Part shown: positions 11,286 through 22,477 of the stretch, in pieces | Layout of the letters: every line of letters starts with the position of its first letter | Numbering within the stretch: position 1 is the first letter of the stretch | Assembly (NCBI GenBank): GCA_018857735.1 | Contig: JABMCL010000934.1 | Coordinates: forward strand, 330,001 to 394,000 | Direction: 5' to 3' | Length of the DNA stretch: 64,000 bases | Source: Alviniconcha marisindica | Taxonomy: Eukaryota > Mollusca > Gastropoda > Provannidae | Notes under the pieces: model-generated | What the model was told of the DNA's origin: nothing | Seen by the model: the letters and a program-made list of their open reading frames with translations, nothing else | The model's database searches: none | Position numbers and translations under genes: made by a program

Positions 11286-11870
11286 AGCGCAGGAATGAAA
11301 ACGTTAAAAGTGACTGAATACAACTCTGGTACAAAGTGCATAAAGCAGCAGCACTGACACAGATGATACATAGAAAGTCATATTTGATTATGAGCCCTGT
11401 CACTTTGCCCTTGAAGATGGCCACCCAATTTTGTTCACACAACACTACAGCTTATGGTGATGTATCACCAACCCAAGTTTGGTTACAAACAACTAAATGG
11501 TGGTGAAAATATCATCCAGACAATCATTGGCTGGAGAAAGGGTGTGGGTTCCAGGTAGTTGCAGCTTGGTGAGAGAAAGAGTGCTAACTATTCAACTTAG
11601 TGCAGAAGGGGGGCAGCCTAAAAACACGGGTGTCTGCAGAAGAGTGGAGCTGACAGGAAGGAGTGTAAAGGAGAAGAAAGTCTGAAAGTCAGATGGAGAC
11701 TTGATGAGAGATGATCTTAAAGCAAAGCAAAGACAGTTTGTATTTGATCCTCAGCTCATTAGGTAGCCAATGAAGAAAATAAAGCACACCTGGAGGTTCT
11801 GATAATCATCTGACTGCCCAGCTACCTAACAAACAGGGGCACAATTAGGTTCGTATCAGCCTTCCTTTAC
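11286..11870. other. Unique intron sequence
   Basis: About 585 bp with no exon, RNA gene or clear repeat. A short plus-strand ORF (11497-11685) has no recognisable domain. Confidence 0.6.
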
Positions 11871-11874
11871 TTGA

Positions 11875-12292
11875 CCAAGAGACTTGTTCATTCACTTCAC
11901 ATACACAGGCTTGTTCATTCACTTCACATACACAGGCTTATTCATTCACTTCACATACACAGGCTTGTTCATTCACTTCACATACACAGGCTTGTTCATT
12001 CGCTTCACATACACAGGCTTGTTCATTCACTTCACATACACAGGCTTATTCATTCACTTCACATACACAGGCTTGTTCATTCACTTCACATGCACAGGCT
12101 TGTTCATTCGCTTCACATACACAGGCTTGTTCATTCGCTTCACATACACAGGCTTGTTCATTCGCTTCACATACACACGCTTGTTCATTCGCTTCACATA
12201 CACAGCCTTGTTCATTCACTTCACATACACAGGCTTGTTCATTCACTTCACATACACAGCCTTGTTCATTCACTTCACATACACTTCATTTG
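11875..12292. repeat. 27-bp minisatellite, about 15 copies
   Basis: Unit CTTGTTCATTCACTTCACAT plus ACACAGG. Open in several frames because 27 is a multiple of 3; not a gene. Confidence 0.95.
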
Positions 12293-12409
12293 TTTAAAAC
12301 AATCTTGAGTGTTATTATGTTAATCAGTGAAAGTGGTGTTGCCCAGTGTCCTAAGGAATCTTCATACCGAGCTTCAACAGGTTCAGTGGGTCAAGCAGTG
12401 AGTCATAGC

Positions 12410-12566
12410 AGTCACACAAACACACACATGCATGCATGCACACACAGACACACCCACCCAGTCACACAAACACACACATGCATGCATGCACACACAGACA
12501 CACACACCCAGTCACACAAACACACACATGCATGCATGCACACACAGACACACACACACACACCTG
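12410..12566. repeat. 52-bp minisatellite, 3 copies, with CA tail
   Basis: Unit CAGTCACACAAACACACACA with ATGCATGCATGCACACAC. Confidence 0.9.
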
Positions 12567-12844
12567 TGGACAGGGACTCTTCCTTATTATTTGAGAACTG
12601 TATTTACATATACTGAATTTTCGACATGAGACCAGGCTGGAATTAAACTCTTTCACATTGATAACACAACATTCTGTTTTGAATACAAAATATCCTAAAA
12701 ATGATATTGGCTGATTAAATCATACTTTGTGGTATTAGTTCTAGGTACAGAGAAAATAGCACATGAGATTTCAGTACATGTTGTACACAACAACTGGAAC
12801 ATGAAAAATAAGAAAAGAAAGCAAGCCACCAGCACTGTGAAGGG

Positions 12845-13794
12845 CAGAGCAGGGGGCCAGTCTGTACCTGCATCAGAGCAGGGGGCCAGTCTGTACCTGC
12901 ATCAGAGCAGGAGGTGAGTGTGTACCTGCATCAGAGCAGGAGGTGAGTCTGTACCTGCATCAGAGCAGGGGGCCAGTCTGTACCTGCATCAGAGCAGGAG
13001 GTGAGTGTGTACCTGCATCAGAGCAGGGGGCCAGTCTGTACCTGCATCAGAGCAGGAGGTGAGTCTGTACCTGCATCAGAGCAGGGGGCCAGTCTGTACC
13101 TGCATCAGAGCAGGAGGTGAGTGTGTACCTGCATCAGAGCAGGGGGCCAGTCTGTACCTGCATCAGAGCAGGGGGCCAGTCTGTACCTGCATCAGAGCAG
13201 GAGGTGAGTGTGTACCTGCATCAGAGCAGGAGGTGAGTGTGTACCTGCATCAGAGCAGGAGGTGAGTCTGTACCTGCATCAGAGCAGGAGGTGAGTTGTA
13301 CCTGCATCAGAGCAGGAGACGGGGCCAGTCTGTACCTGCATCAGAGCAGGAGGTGAGTCTGTACCTGCATCAGAGCAGGGGGCAGTCTGTACCTGCATCA
13401 GAGCAGGAGGTGAGTCTGTACCTGCATCAGAGCAGGGGGCCAGTCTGTACCTGCATCAGAGCAGGGGGCCAGTCTGTACCTGCATCAGAGCAGGAGGTGA
13501 GTTGTACCTGCATCAGAGCAGGAGGTGAGTTGTACCTGCATCAGAGCAGGAGGTGAGTCTGTACCTGCATCAGAGCAGGAGGTGACTGTACCTGCATCAG
13601 GCGATGAGCCACCTGCTCGGCTGTTGACCTGCATCAGAGCAGGAGAGCAACAAGTCTGTACCTGCATCAGATCTGTACCTGCATCAGAGCAGGAGGTGAG
13701 TGTGTACCTGCATCAGAGCAGGGGGCCAGTCTGTACCTGCATCAGAGCAGGGGGCCAGTCTGTACCTGCATCAGAGCAGGAGGCCAGTCTGTAC
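12845..13794 (-). repeat. 29-bp donor-copy array of the HTT exon at 13795-13909
   Basis: About 32 units. Minus-strand unit TACAGACTCACCTCCTGCTC then TGATGCAGG; each holds TGATGCAG|GTACAGAC, identical to the true exon end GATGATGCAG|GTACAGAC. Two variants alternate (GGAGGTGAGTCTG and GGGGGCCAGTCTG on the plus strand). Confidence 0.95.
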
Positions 13795-13909
13795 CTGCAT
13801 CATCTTGGACGCAAAGTCAGTGTCCTTGAGCTCATCTTGGAAGTTCTCCAGCAGGTAGAAGGCTGTGGCCCACAGTGTGGAGACAAACTGCTGGCTGATT
13901 ATGCACGCC
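13795..13909 (-). CDS. HTT: HTT exon (ACIISQQFVSTLWATAFYLLEN...)
   Basis: Acceptor TTTGTCAG, donor ATGCAG|GTACAG. 115 nt, phase 2 in (CA|G, Gln) and 0 out. Reads ACIISQQFVSTLWATAFYLL then ENFQDELKDTDFASKMMQ. Human: [38 protein letters not shown]. Confidence 0.96.
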
Positions 13910-13989
13910 CTGACAAAGAGAAAGAACAACACCCCTAGGCCATTACAACATCATGGCTACCACCCTGTCTCCTCTGTCTGACTAACGCT

Positions 13990-15680
13990 ATGTCTGTTGG
14001 TATGTTTACTGACTACTACCTGATCTGTTCACTGTCTGACTACCACCCTATATGTTTACTGTCTGACTACTACCCTGATCTGTTTACTGCCTGATGACTA
14101 CCCCATCTGTTTACTGCCTTACTACTACCCCATCTGTTTACTTCCTACTACCCCATCTGTTTACTGTCTGACTACTACCCTATATGTTTACTGTCTGACT
14201 ACTACCCCATCTGTTTACTGCCTGACTACTACCCCATCTGTTTACTGCCTACTACCCCATCTGTTTACGGTCTGACTACTACCCCATCTGTTTACTGCCT
14301 GACTACTACCCATCTGTTTACTGTCTGACTACTACCCATCTGTTTACTGCCTGACTACTACTGCTTACTGTCCGACTACTACCCCATCTGTTTACTGCCT
14401 GACTACTACCCCATCTGTTTACTGCCTGACTACTACTACCCCATCTGTTTACTGTCTGACTACTATCCATCTGTTTACTGCCTGACTACTACCCCATCTG
14501 TTTACTGCCTGATTACTACTGTTTATTGTCTGACAACCACCCTATCTGTTCACTGTCTGACTGCTACCTGATCTGTTTACTGACTACCACCCTATCTGTT
14601 TACTGTCTGACTACTACCGCAATCTGTTTACTGTCTGACTACTACCTGATCTGTTTACTACTACCCTGTTTACTGTCTGACTACCACCCTATCTGTTTAC
14701 TGACTACTACCTGATCTGTTTACTGACTACTACCTTGTTTACTGACTACCACCCTATCTGTTTACTGTCTGACTACTACCCCATCAGTTTACTGACTACT
14801 ACTGTTTACTGTCTGACTACTACCCCATCTGTTTACTGTCTGACTACTATTGTTTACTGTCTGACTACTGCCCTATCTGTTTACTGTCTGACTACTACCC
14901 CATCTGTTTACTGTCTGACTACTATTGCTTACTGTCTGACAACCACCCTGTTTACTGTCTGACTACTACCTGATCTGTTTACTGTCTGACTACTACCCCA
15001 TCTGTTTACTGCCTGATTACTACTGTTTATTGTCTGACAACAACCCTATCTGTTCACTGTCTGACTACTACCTGATCTGTTTACTGACTACCACCCTATC
15101 TGTTTACTGACTACTACCACAATCTGTTTACTGTCTGACTACTACCTGATCTGTTTCCAGACTACTACCCTGTTTACTGTCTGACTACTACCATATCTGT
15201 TTACTGTCTGTCTACTACGGTTTACTGTCCAACTACTACCCCATCTGTTTATTGTCGGACTACTACTGCAATCTGTTTACTGTCTGACTACTACCGCAAT
15301 CTGTTTACTGTCTGACTACTACCTGATCTGTTTACTGACTACTACCCTGTTTACTGTCTGACTACTACCATATCTGTTTACTGTCTGACTACTACGGTTT
15401 ACTGGCCAACTACTACCCCATCTGTTTACTGTCTGACTACTACCCTATCTGTTTACTGTCTGACTACTACTGTTTACCGTCTGACTGCTACCCCCATCTG
15501 TTTACTGTCTGACAACCATCCCATCTGTTTACTGTCTGACTACTACCCTATCTGTTTACTGACTACTACCATATCTGTTTACTGTCTGACTACTACCCAA
15601 ATCTGTTTACTGTGTGACTACTACCCCTTCTGTTTACTGACTACTACCCCATCTGCCTATCTGTTACTTCTGACTACTGC
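13990..15680. repeat. About 31-bp minisatellite, about 55 copies
   Basis: Unit CTGACTACTACCCCATCTGT with TTACTGTCTG and many indel variants. No exon edge recognised. Confidence 0.95.
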
Positions 15681-15689
15681 TTCCCATCT

Positions 15690-16060
15690 GACTACTAATT
15701 CATAACTGTCTGACAACTACCATGTCTGTCTGTCTACTGTCCAGCTACTACTCTGTCTGTTTACTGACCACGGCACTGCCACTGTATTATTGTCTCAGTC
15801 TGCCTACTGTCCAGCCACTACCCTGTCTGCTTACTGACCACTCTACTACTGTCTGAGTCTGTCTACTGTCCAGCCACTACCCTGTCTGCTTACTGACCAC
15901 TGTACTACTGTCTCAGTCTGTCTACTGTCCAGCTACTACTCTGTCTGTTTACTGACCACGGCACTGCCACTGTATTACTGTCTCAGTCTGTCTACTGTCC
16001 AGCCACTGTCCTGTCTGTTTACTGACCACTGTACTACTGTCTCAGTCTGCCTGACTGCTG
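15690..16060. repeat. 60- to 70-bp minisatellite, about 5 copies
   Basis: Unit contains CTACTGTCCAGCCACTACCC and TGTACTACTGTCTCAGTCTG; it appears to have evolved from the neighbouring 31-bp array. Confidence 0.85.
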
Positions 16061-16071
16061 GTTGGACTCAC

Positions 16072-16259
16072 TGTGAGGCAATGGCCAGATGGCGCAGCAG
16101 GAAGTCGGTGATGGCAGGAAGCAGGGTGCGTGTCACGTCGTTCAGACCTCCCTCCAGCAGGTACAGCACAGCATGCAGGGAAGAGACCTTGGTGGAGAGG
16201 TGAGTGCTCTTCAGACCCTGCTCCACGACCCTCGACACCTTCTCTGCTGTTGCCGCATC
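16072..16259 (-). CDS. HTT: HTT exon (DAATAEKVSRVVEQGLKSTHL...)
   Basis: Acceptor CCTCCTCAG, donor CTCACA|GTGAGT. 188 nt, phase 0 in and 2 out. Reads DAATAEKVSRVVEQGLKSTH, LSTKVSSLHAVLYLLEGGL, then LLPAITDFLLRHLAIAS. Human: [57 protein letters not shown]. Confidence 0.98.
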
Positions 16260-16950
16260 CTGAGGAGGCAGACATAAGTGTGTGAGTGCTGATCCACAAC
16301 CCTGCACACCTTCTCTGCTGTTGCTGTGTGCTGATCCACAACCCTGCACACCTTCTCTGCTACTGCTGTGTGCTGATCCACAACTCTGCACACCTTCTCT
16401 GCTACTGCTGTGTGCTGATCCACAACCCTGTACACCTTCTCTGCTACTGCTGTGTGTTGATCCACAACCCTGCACACCTTCTCTGCTACTGCTGTGTGCT
16501 GATCCACAACCCTGTACACCTTCTCTGCTCTGCTGTTGCTGTGTGCTGATCCACAACCCTGTACACCTTCTCTGCTACTGCTGTGTGCTGATCCACAACC
16601 CTGTACACCTTCTCTGCTCTGCTGTTGCTGTGTGCTGATCCACAACCCTGCACACCTTCTCTGCTGTTGCTGTGTGCTGATCCACAACCCTGTACACCTT
16701 CTCTGCTGTTGCTGTGTGCTGATCCACAACACTGCACACCTTCTCTGCTGTTGCTGTGTGCTGATCCACAACACTGCACACCTTCTCTGCTGTTGCTGTG
16801 TGCTGATCCACAACCCTGCACACCTTCTCTGCTGTTGCTGTGTGCTGATCCACAACCCTGTACACCTTCTCTGCTACTGCTGTGTGTTGATCCACAACCC
16901 TGCACACCTTCTCTGCTGTTGCTGCATCCCGAGGAGGCAGACATGAGAGT
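16260..16950 (-). repeat. 42-bp acceptor-copy array of the HTT exon at 16072-16259
   Basis: About 16 units. Minus-strand unit encodes EKVCRVVDQHTATA (14 codons), copying exon start DAATAEKVSRVVEQ; each unit holds CACAGCAACAGCAGAG, so an AG precedes the copied exon start. Open in the HTT frame. At the upstream edge a second CCTCxxxATGC acceptor block (16925-16945) repeats the true acceptor. Confidence 0.9.
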
Positions 16951-16964
16951 GTGAGTGCTGATCC

Positions 16965-17200
16965 ACAACCTTGGAGATGGTGATGTGGGGTCAGACTCCA
17001 GCATGATCAAGCATGGCCACCACATGGACTGAGATGGTGATGTGGGGTCAGACTCCAGCATGATCAAGCATGGCCACCACATGGACTGAGATGGTGATGT
17101 GGGGTCAGACTCCAGCATGATCAAGCATGGCCACCACATGGACTGAGATGGTGATGTGGGGTCAGACTCCAGCATGATCAAGCATGGTCACCACATGGAT
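16965..17200. repeat. 57-bp minisatellite, 4 copies
   Basis: Unit GATGGTGATGTGGGGTCAGA followed by CTCCAGCATGATCAAGCATG. Near-identical copies, so recent. Confidence 0.9.
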
Positions 17201-17735
17201 GGATGACTGTTACCTTCTATGCTTTGTGCCCCCACCTGATTTCTCTGGAGTCAATTTCTGTGCAGACTCTACAAAGATTCTTTGGATGAGACTATGAACT
17301 GCGGTCACCCATGTATACACATGCTTCAAGGTTGCATATGCAAGTTAAAGATCAAGTAGTCAATGTCAGAGGTAGGTGGACCATGCGAACACCAACAACA
17401 AAAATAACCCAGCATGGACAAACAAATTGTGAAGTACAGTGAGTGCGCTCCAGATATGAGAACAGCACTTTATAAAAGTGATCAATAACAATAACAACAC
17501 CAGCTCTGCTGTTGGCACACCCTGCGGGGGGAGGCATAATGGTAAGTGTTCTTGGTGAGCATTTTGGAGTGAAAACTGTGAGGTGAGACTGCCCAAAAGG
17601 TAAGCCTTTTTCAGGGGACCTGAAAAGGTGACTTGGGTTTCAGTAAGCCCTGCGAGGAAATGGGGAGAAACACGAATTCATGGGAGGAGGGGTGGGGGTG
17701 TACAAAAGTGTTCTTGAAGGCAACTTACCCGGCCG
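17201..17735. other. Unique intron sequence
   Basis: About 535 bp; no exon of HTT expected here by phase and none seen. Confidence 0.6.
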
Positions 17736-18363
17736 ACCACAGCAGTAGCCACAGCCAGCTTGTCTGAGGGGAAGTGAGTACTTAATACACTACAGAGGTG
17801 GGCTGAGCCAGCCTGAATATGAGGCCACTGGTTACTTAATACCAACTGACTGTAGTGGTAGCCTCAGCCAGCCCAACTGTGAGGTACTGGTTGACTTACC
17901 ACACCAACTACAGCAGTGGCCTCAGCCAGCCCAACTGTGAGGTACTGGTTGACTTACCACACCAACTACAGCAGTGGCCTCAGCCAGCCCAACTGTGAGG
18001 TACTGGTTGACTTACCACACCAACTACAGCAGTGGCCTCAGCCAGCCCAACTGTGAGGTACTGGTTGACTTACCACACCAACTACAGCAGTGGCCTTAGC
18101 CAGCCCAACTGTGAGGTACTGGTTGACTTACCACACCAACTACAGCAGTGGCCTTAGCCAGCCCAACTGTGAGGTACTGGTTGACTTACCACACCAACTA
18201 CAGCAGTGGCCTCAGCCAGCCCAACTGTGAGGTACTGGTTGACTTACCACACCAACTACAGCAGTGGCCTCAGCCAGCCCAACTGTGAGGTACTGGTTGA
18301 CTTACCACACCAACTACAGCAGTGGCCTTAGCCAGCCCAACTGTGAGGTACTGGTTGACTTAC
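17736..18363 (-). repeat. 58-bp donor-copy array of the HTT exon at 18364-18519
   Basis: About 11 units. Each copies the last 51 exon bases (VNQYLTVGLAKATAVVGV) plus GTAAGTC. The junction is visible: donor GTAA|GTCAACCAGTACC runs straight into the exon sequence GTCAACCAGTACC, so the first duplication joined intron +5 to an exon position sharing GTC. Every unit keeps GTG|GTAAGT, a near-perfect donor. Confidence 0.95.
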
Positions 18364-18519
18364 CACACCAACTACAGCAGTGGCCTTAGCCAGCCCAACT
18401 GTGAGGTACTGGTTGACCAGCTCATCTTCTGAAGGATGAACTCTCACTACGTCCAGTAGGGTGTCCAGCATGAACTCAAACTGCTCTCGCTCCATGAACA
18501 GGTCAGAGAGGCACACCAT
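18364..18519 (-). CDS. HTT: HTT exon ([18 protein letters not shown]...)
   Basis: Acceptor TGTTCAG, donor GGTGTG|GTAAGT. 156 nt, 52 codons, phase 0 to 0. Reads [40 protein letters not shown], then VGLAKATAVVGV. Human: [48 protein letters not shown]. It is bracketed by an acceptor array upstream and a donor array downstream. Confidence 0.98.
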
Positions 18520-19235
18520 CTGAACACACAGTCAGAAAACATGAACAGGTCAGACATCTAAACAGCCAGAAAACATGAACAGGTCAGATATCTGAACAGC
18601 CACAAAACAGGATCAGGTCAGACATCTGAACAGCCAGAAAACATGAACAGGTCAGACATCTAAACAGCCAGAAAACATGAACAGGTCAGACATTTGAACA
18701 GCCAGAAAACATGAACAGGTCAGACATCTAAACAGTCAGAAAATATGAACAGGTCAGACATCTGAACACTCAGAAAACATGAATAGGTCAGACATCTGAA
18801 CAGCCAGAAAACAGGAACAGGTCAGACATCTGAACAGCCAGAAAACATGAACAGGTCAGACATCTGAACACAGAAAACATAAATAGGCCAGACATCTGAA
18901 CACACAGTCAGAAAACATAAATAGGTCAGACAACTGAACAGTCAGAAAACATGAATAGGTCAGACATCTAAACAGTCAGAAAACATGAACAGGTCAGACA
19001 TCTGAACAGCCAGAAAACATGAACAGGTCAGACAACTGAACACAGAAAACATAAACAGGCCAGACATCTGAACACAGTCAGAAAACATAAATAGGTCAGA
19101 CATCTGAACACAGAAAACATGAATAGGTCAGACATCTAAACAGTCAGAAAACATGAACAGGTCAGATATCTGAACACACAGTCAGAAAACATGAACAGGT
19201 CAGATATCTGAACACACAGAAAACATGAAAAGGTC
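18520..19235 (-). repeat. 34-bp acceptor-copy array of the HTT exon at 18364-18519
   Basis: About 20 units; minus strand TCTGACCTGTTCATGTTTTC then TGGCTGTTCAGATG, joining the exon piece CTCTGACCTGTTCATG to the acceptor TGTTCAG|ATG. Most units keep TTCAG. A (CA)n run follows at 19249-19296. Confidence 0.93.
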
Positions 19236-19245
19236 AATTTGTGTT

Positions 19246-19297
<52 letters not shown>

Positions 19298-19311
19298 GAA
19301 CCAGAACTGAC

Positions 19312-19587
19312 CGACTTGACCACAGCATTGACCAGCATGAGAGGAGGTTTAGGACTGTTGTCCACGTGAAGCCAGGCTCCGTACAGCTCCAGCAGAAACT
19401 GAAGACAGGAATGAATGTCAAGGCCACTGAGGGAGACAGAGCGCTCTCTGCCTTCACTGCTGGTTCTGGATGCAGCATGTCTGCTGATGTCATCAGGCTG
19501 CGGGCTGTCCAGGGAGTCTGTCGTGTCAGACTCAGTGAGGGGGGGGTCCAGGGAGCCCACCACAGCCCACACAGACTCCAGAGAGAT
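19312..19587 (-). CDS. HTT: HTT exon (ISLESVWAVVG...DIHSCLQFLLELY)
   Basis: Acceptor TGTGTGCAG, donor AAGTCG|GTCAGT. 276 nt, 92 codons, phase 0 to 0. Reads ISLESVWAVVGSLDPPL, a Ser/Asp-rich loop (TESDTTDSLDSPQPDD), then LDIHSCLQFLLELYGAWL and LVNAVVKS. Human: VSIHSVWLGNSITPL, an acidic and proline-rich loop, VDIHSCSQFLLELYSRWI, ISEVVRS. Loop content differs but the anchors are conserved. Confidence 0.97.
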
Positions 19588-20035
19588 CTGCACACACAGT
19601 TAAACAACAGGAGATGTCAGAGATCTGCACACACAGTTAAACAACAGGAGATGTCAGAGATCTGCACACACAGTTAAACAACAGGAGATGTCAGAGATCT
19701 GCACACACAGTTAAACAACAGGAGATGTCAGAGAGCTGCACACACAGTTAAACAACATGAGCTGTCAAAGACCTCACCACCACACACACTGACTCCAGAC
19801 AGATCTACACACACAGTTAAACAACATGAGCTATCAAAGACCTCACCACCACGCACACAGACTCCAGACAGATCTACACACACAGTTAAACAACATGAGC
19901 TGTCAAAGACCTCACCACCACGCACACAGACTCCAGACAGATCTACACACACACAGTTAAACAACATGAGCTGTCAAAGACCTAACCACCACGCACACAG
20001 ACTCCAGACAGATCTACACACACAGTTAAACATCA
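19588..20035 (-). repeat. Acceptor-copy array of the HTT exon at 19312-19587
   Basis: Four 37-bp units then four 69-bp units. Minus strand TTTAACTGTGTGTGCAG|ATCTCTGA copies acceptor and first exon bases ATCTCTCTGG; the 69-bp family has GTAG|ATCTGTCTGGAGTCTG, a longer copy of the exon start. Confidence 0.92.
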
Positions 20036-20189
20036 GAAGCAGCCAGGCAGCCCACACTGACACTGAATGTATAATGGAAGAAGATGACCATCATTGTCAG
20101 CAGAATTAGCCACCAGTCCCACTCACGTAAGGCTGCAGCTCTCCATGCCAACTCTCTCCAGGATGTCCTTTCTTTCTGATCACTTAACT

Positions 20190-21000
20190 CCATCATCATC
20201 ATCATCATCATCATCACTACCTCGCAGCAACAGCACTCATCACAGGCATTATCGCACTCATGTTAAGCAGCAGCTCTTTTTGTCAATTCCCTCCAGGACA
20301 GGGAATCCTTCCTTTCTGATTAACTCACCACTGTCATCATCATTATCACCACTGCTGTCATCGTTATTACGTCATCACTGTCACCATTACTGTCATCACT
20401 GTCACCATTGCTATCATCACCGTCACCATTGCTGTCATCACTGTTGCCATTGCTATCATCACTGTCACCACTGCTGTCACTGTCACTGTCCCCATATCTG
20501 TCATCACTGTCACCATTGCTATCATCACTGTCACCACTGCTGTCATATCACTGTCACCATTGCTGTCATCACTGTCACCATTGCTGTCATCATTGTCACC
20601 ACTGCTGTCATCACTGTCACCATTGTTGTGACCACTGTCACCATTGCTGTCATCACTGTCACACTGCTGTCATCACTGTCACACTGCTGTCATCACTGTC
20701 ACATTGCTGTCATCACTGTCACATTGCTGTCATCACTGTCACCATTGCTGTCATCACTGTCACCATTGCTGCCATCACTGTCACACTGCTGTCATCACTG
20801 TCACATTGCTGTCATCACTGTCACCAATGCTGTCATCACTGTCACCATTTCTGTCATCACTGTCCCTAGCAGCAGTGTCCAGCCCCACTGATGTTAAGCA
20901 ACAGCTCTTTTTGTCAATTCCCTCCAGGACAGGGTCCTTTCTTTCTTTCCCCATCATCATCATCATCATCACCACTGCTGTCATCACCATCGCCACCAGC
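20190..21000. repeat. 18-bp CATCACTGTCACCATTGC minisatellite
   Basis: Long run of 15- to 18-bp TCATCACTGTCACCATTGCT units, with two larger duplicated blocks (TTTTTGTCAATTCCCTCCAG at about 20275 and 20910). Plus-strand His/Cys-rich ORFs are repeat translations. Confidence 0.9.
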
Positions 21001-21179
21001 AGTATCCAGCCCCACTCATGGAAGGCTCCAGCATCCATGACAACTCTCTGTTTTCCTTCATGCCAAACTCCATCACCATCATCATCAATGATGACCAGGC
21101 CCCCTGGCCGTCACCACCATCACCATCACCATCAATGAAGACCAGATCCACGTGGCTGTATTACTCTATACCAAACCCA

Positions 21180-21453
21180 TCATCACCATCATCAGCTATG
21201 CCAAGGCCCACCTGGTTGTATGTATTCATGCCAAACCAATCATCATCAAACTCCCCCCCCACCTACACACACACACAGCCCCACCTGTCCCAGGCCGTAG
21301 TCCTCCATGCCAAACTCCCCCCCCACCCCCCTCACACACCCCACGCATCAGCCGTAGTCCTCGTGCCAAACCCCCCCCCCCCCACAGCCCCACCTGCCCA
21401 GCGTAGTCTCTGTGCCAAACTCCCCTCCCCCCCCCCACACACACCAGCCCCAC
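21180..21453 (-). repeat. Donor-copy array of the HTT exon at 21454-21566
   Basis: About four decayed units copying exon end GTTTGGCACAGAGGACTACG, GCCTGGGACAG|GTGGGGC, separated by C homopolymers and CACACA. Three keep ACAG|GTGGGG or close to it. Confidence 0.85.
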
Positions 21454-21566
21454 CTGTCCCAGGCCGTAGTCCTCTGTGCCAAACTCCCCTCCAGTTTCCC
21501 CACAACAGGTCATCACTGGATGCAGTCAGTCCTCTGGCCAAGATCCCGGGGGTCAGCCGGTCAGGT
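21454..21566 (-). CDS. HTT: HTT exon with a +1 frame conflict
   Basis: Acceptor TTGGTACAG, donor GACAG|GTGGGG. From the acceptor the correct frame reads PDRLTPGILARGLTASSDDL then LWGNW, like human [20 protein letters not shown]. From the donor backwards the correct frame reads EFGTEDYGLGQ, like human ELGSMSYKLGQ, and phase 0 is required by the next exon. The two frames differ by one base; the exon is 113 nt where 112 (or 115) would fit. The likeliest spot is the run of four G near 21494. This could be a sequencing error or a true lesion. The neighbourhood is full of C homopolymers. Confidence 0.85.
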
Positions 21567-21619
21567 CTGTACCAACACACAACATGGTCTCTGGAGCCAA
21601 GCAGCGGTGCATGTGCACA

Positions 21620-21905
21620 AGCACACAACACTCTCTGTGACGCCAAGCATCAACACTCACAAACACAAGCACACAACACTCTCTGTGAAGCCAAGCATCA
21701 ACACACACAAACACAAGCACACAACACTCTCTGTGAAGCCAAGCATCAACACACACAAACACAAGCACACAACACTCTCTGTGAAGCCAAGCATCAACAC
21801 ACACAAACACAAGCACACAACACTCTCTGTGAAGCCAAGCATCAACACACACAAACACAAGCACACACACACACAAACCACAAAGCGTCAATACACACAA
21901 ACACA
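21620..21905. repeat. 48-bp minisatellite, 5 copies
   Basis: Unit CACAACACTCTCTGTGAAGC with CAAGCATCAACACACACAAA. It adjoins the acceptor of the exon at 21454 but does not copy it. Confidence 0.9.
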
Positions 21906-21939
21906 CAAGATGTTCTGTGCAAGAGGAGCAAGATTTCTG

Positions 21940-22140
21940 ACACATGATGCCCTCCTGGACGGAAGACTGATACAATGCCCTCCTGGATGGAAGACTGATA
22001 AACATTAAGATTCCTGACACACGATGCCCTCCTGGATGGAAGACTGATAAACGTTAAGATTCCTGACACACGATGCCCTCCTGGATGGAAGACTGATAAA
22101 CGTTAAGATTCCTGACACACAATGTTCCTGGATGGAAGAC
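21940..22140. repeat. 54-bp minisatellite, 4 copies
   Basis: Unit GATGCCCTCCTGGATGGAAG followed by ACTGATAAACGTTAAGATTC. Confidence 0.9.
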
Positions 22141-22184
22141 TCTGATAAATGTTAACGCCACATTACAATGAGGAGATCACTTAC

Positions 22185-22253
22185 TTCAAAGCACAGAGAT
22201 TGCGAATTTCTTGTTCAATTAAGCCACGGACCATTGACAGTTTTTTTCCGCAT
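22185..22253 (-). CDS. HTT: HTT short exon (CGKKLSMVRGLIEQEI...)
   Basis: Acceptor TTTTTTCAG, donor TTGAA|GTAAGT. 69 nt, phase 2 in (AG|A, Arg) and 2 out (AA|A, Lys). Reads CGKKLSMVRGLIEQEIRNL then CAL, matching human [20 protein letters not shown]. Confidence 0.95.
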
Positions 22254-22477
22254 CTGAAAAAACACAAAGTGATCACAATGATAGATAAATGTCATTAATT
22301 AGGAACATCTAAAACACAAACTGATGAAAGTGATTAATTAATAGATGAAAGTGATATAGATGAAAGTGATTAATTAATAGATGAAAGGGATTAATTAAGA
22401 GCAATTAGAACTCTACCCCTTCCGACAACCCCCCACCCCCACTCCCAATGCAAGCAAGTTTGCAGTTTGTATCCTAC

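Noticed and set aside
20094..20891. His/Cys-rich metal-binding protein
   Set aside because: Translation of CAT/CACTGT simple repeats; frame choice is arbitrary.
21620..21905. Acceptor-copy array for the exon at 21454-21566
   Set aside because: The unit contains GGCTTCACAG but does not match the true acceptor TTGGTACAG|ACCTG or the exon start.
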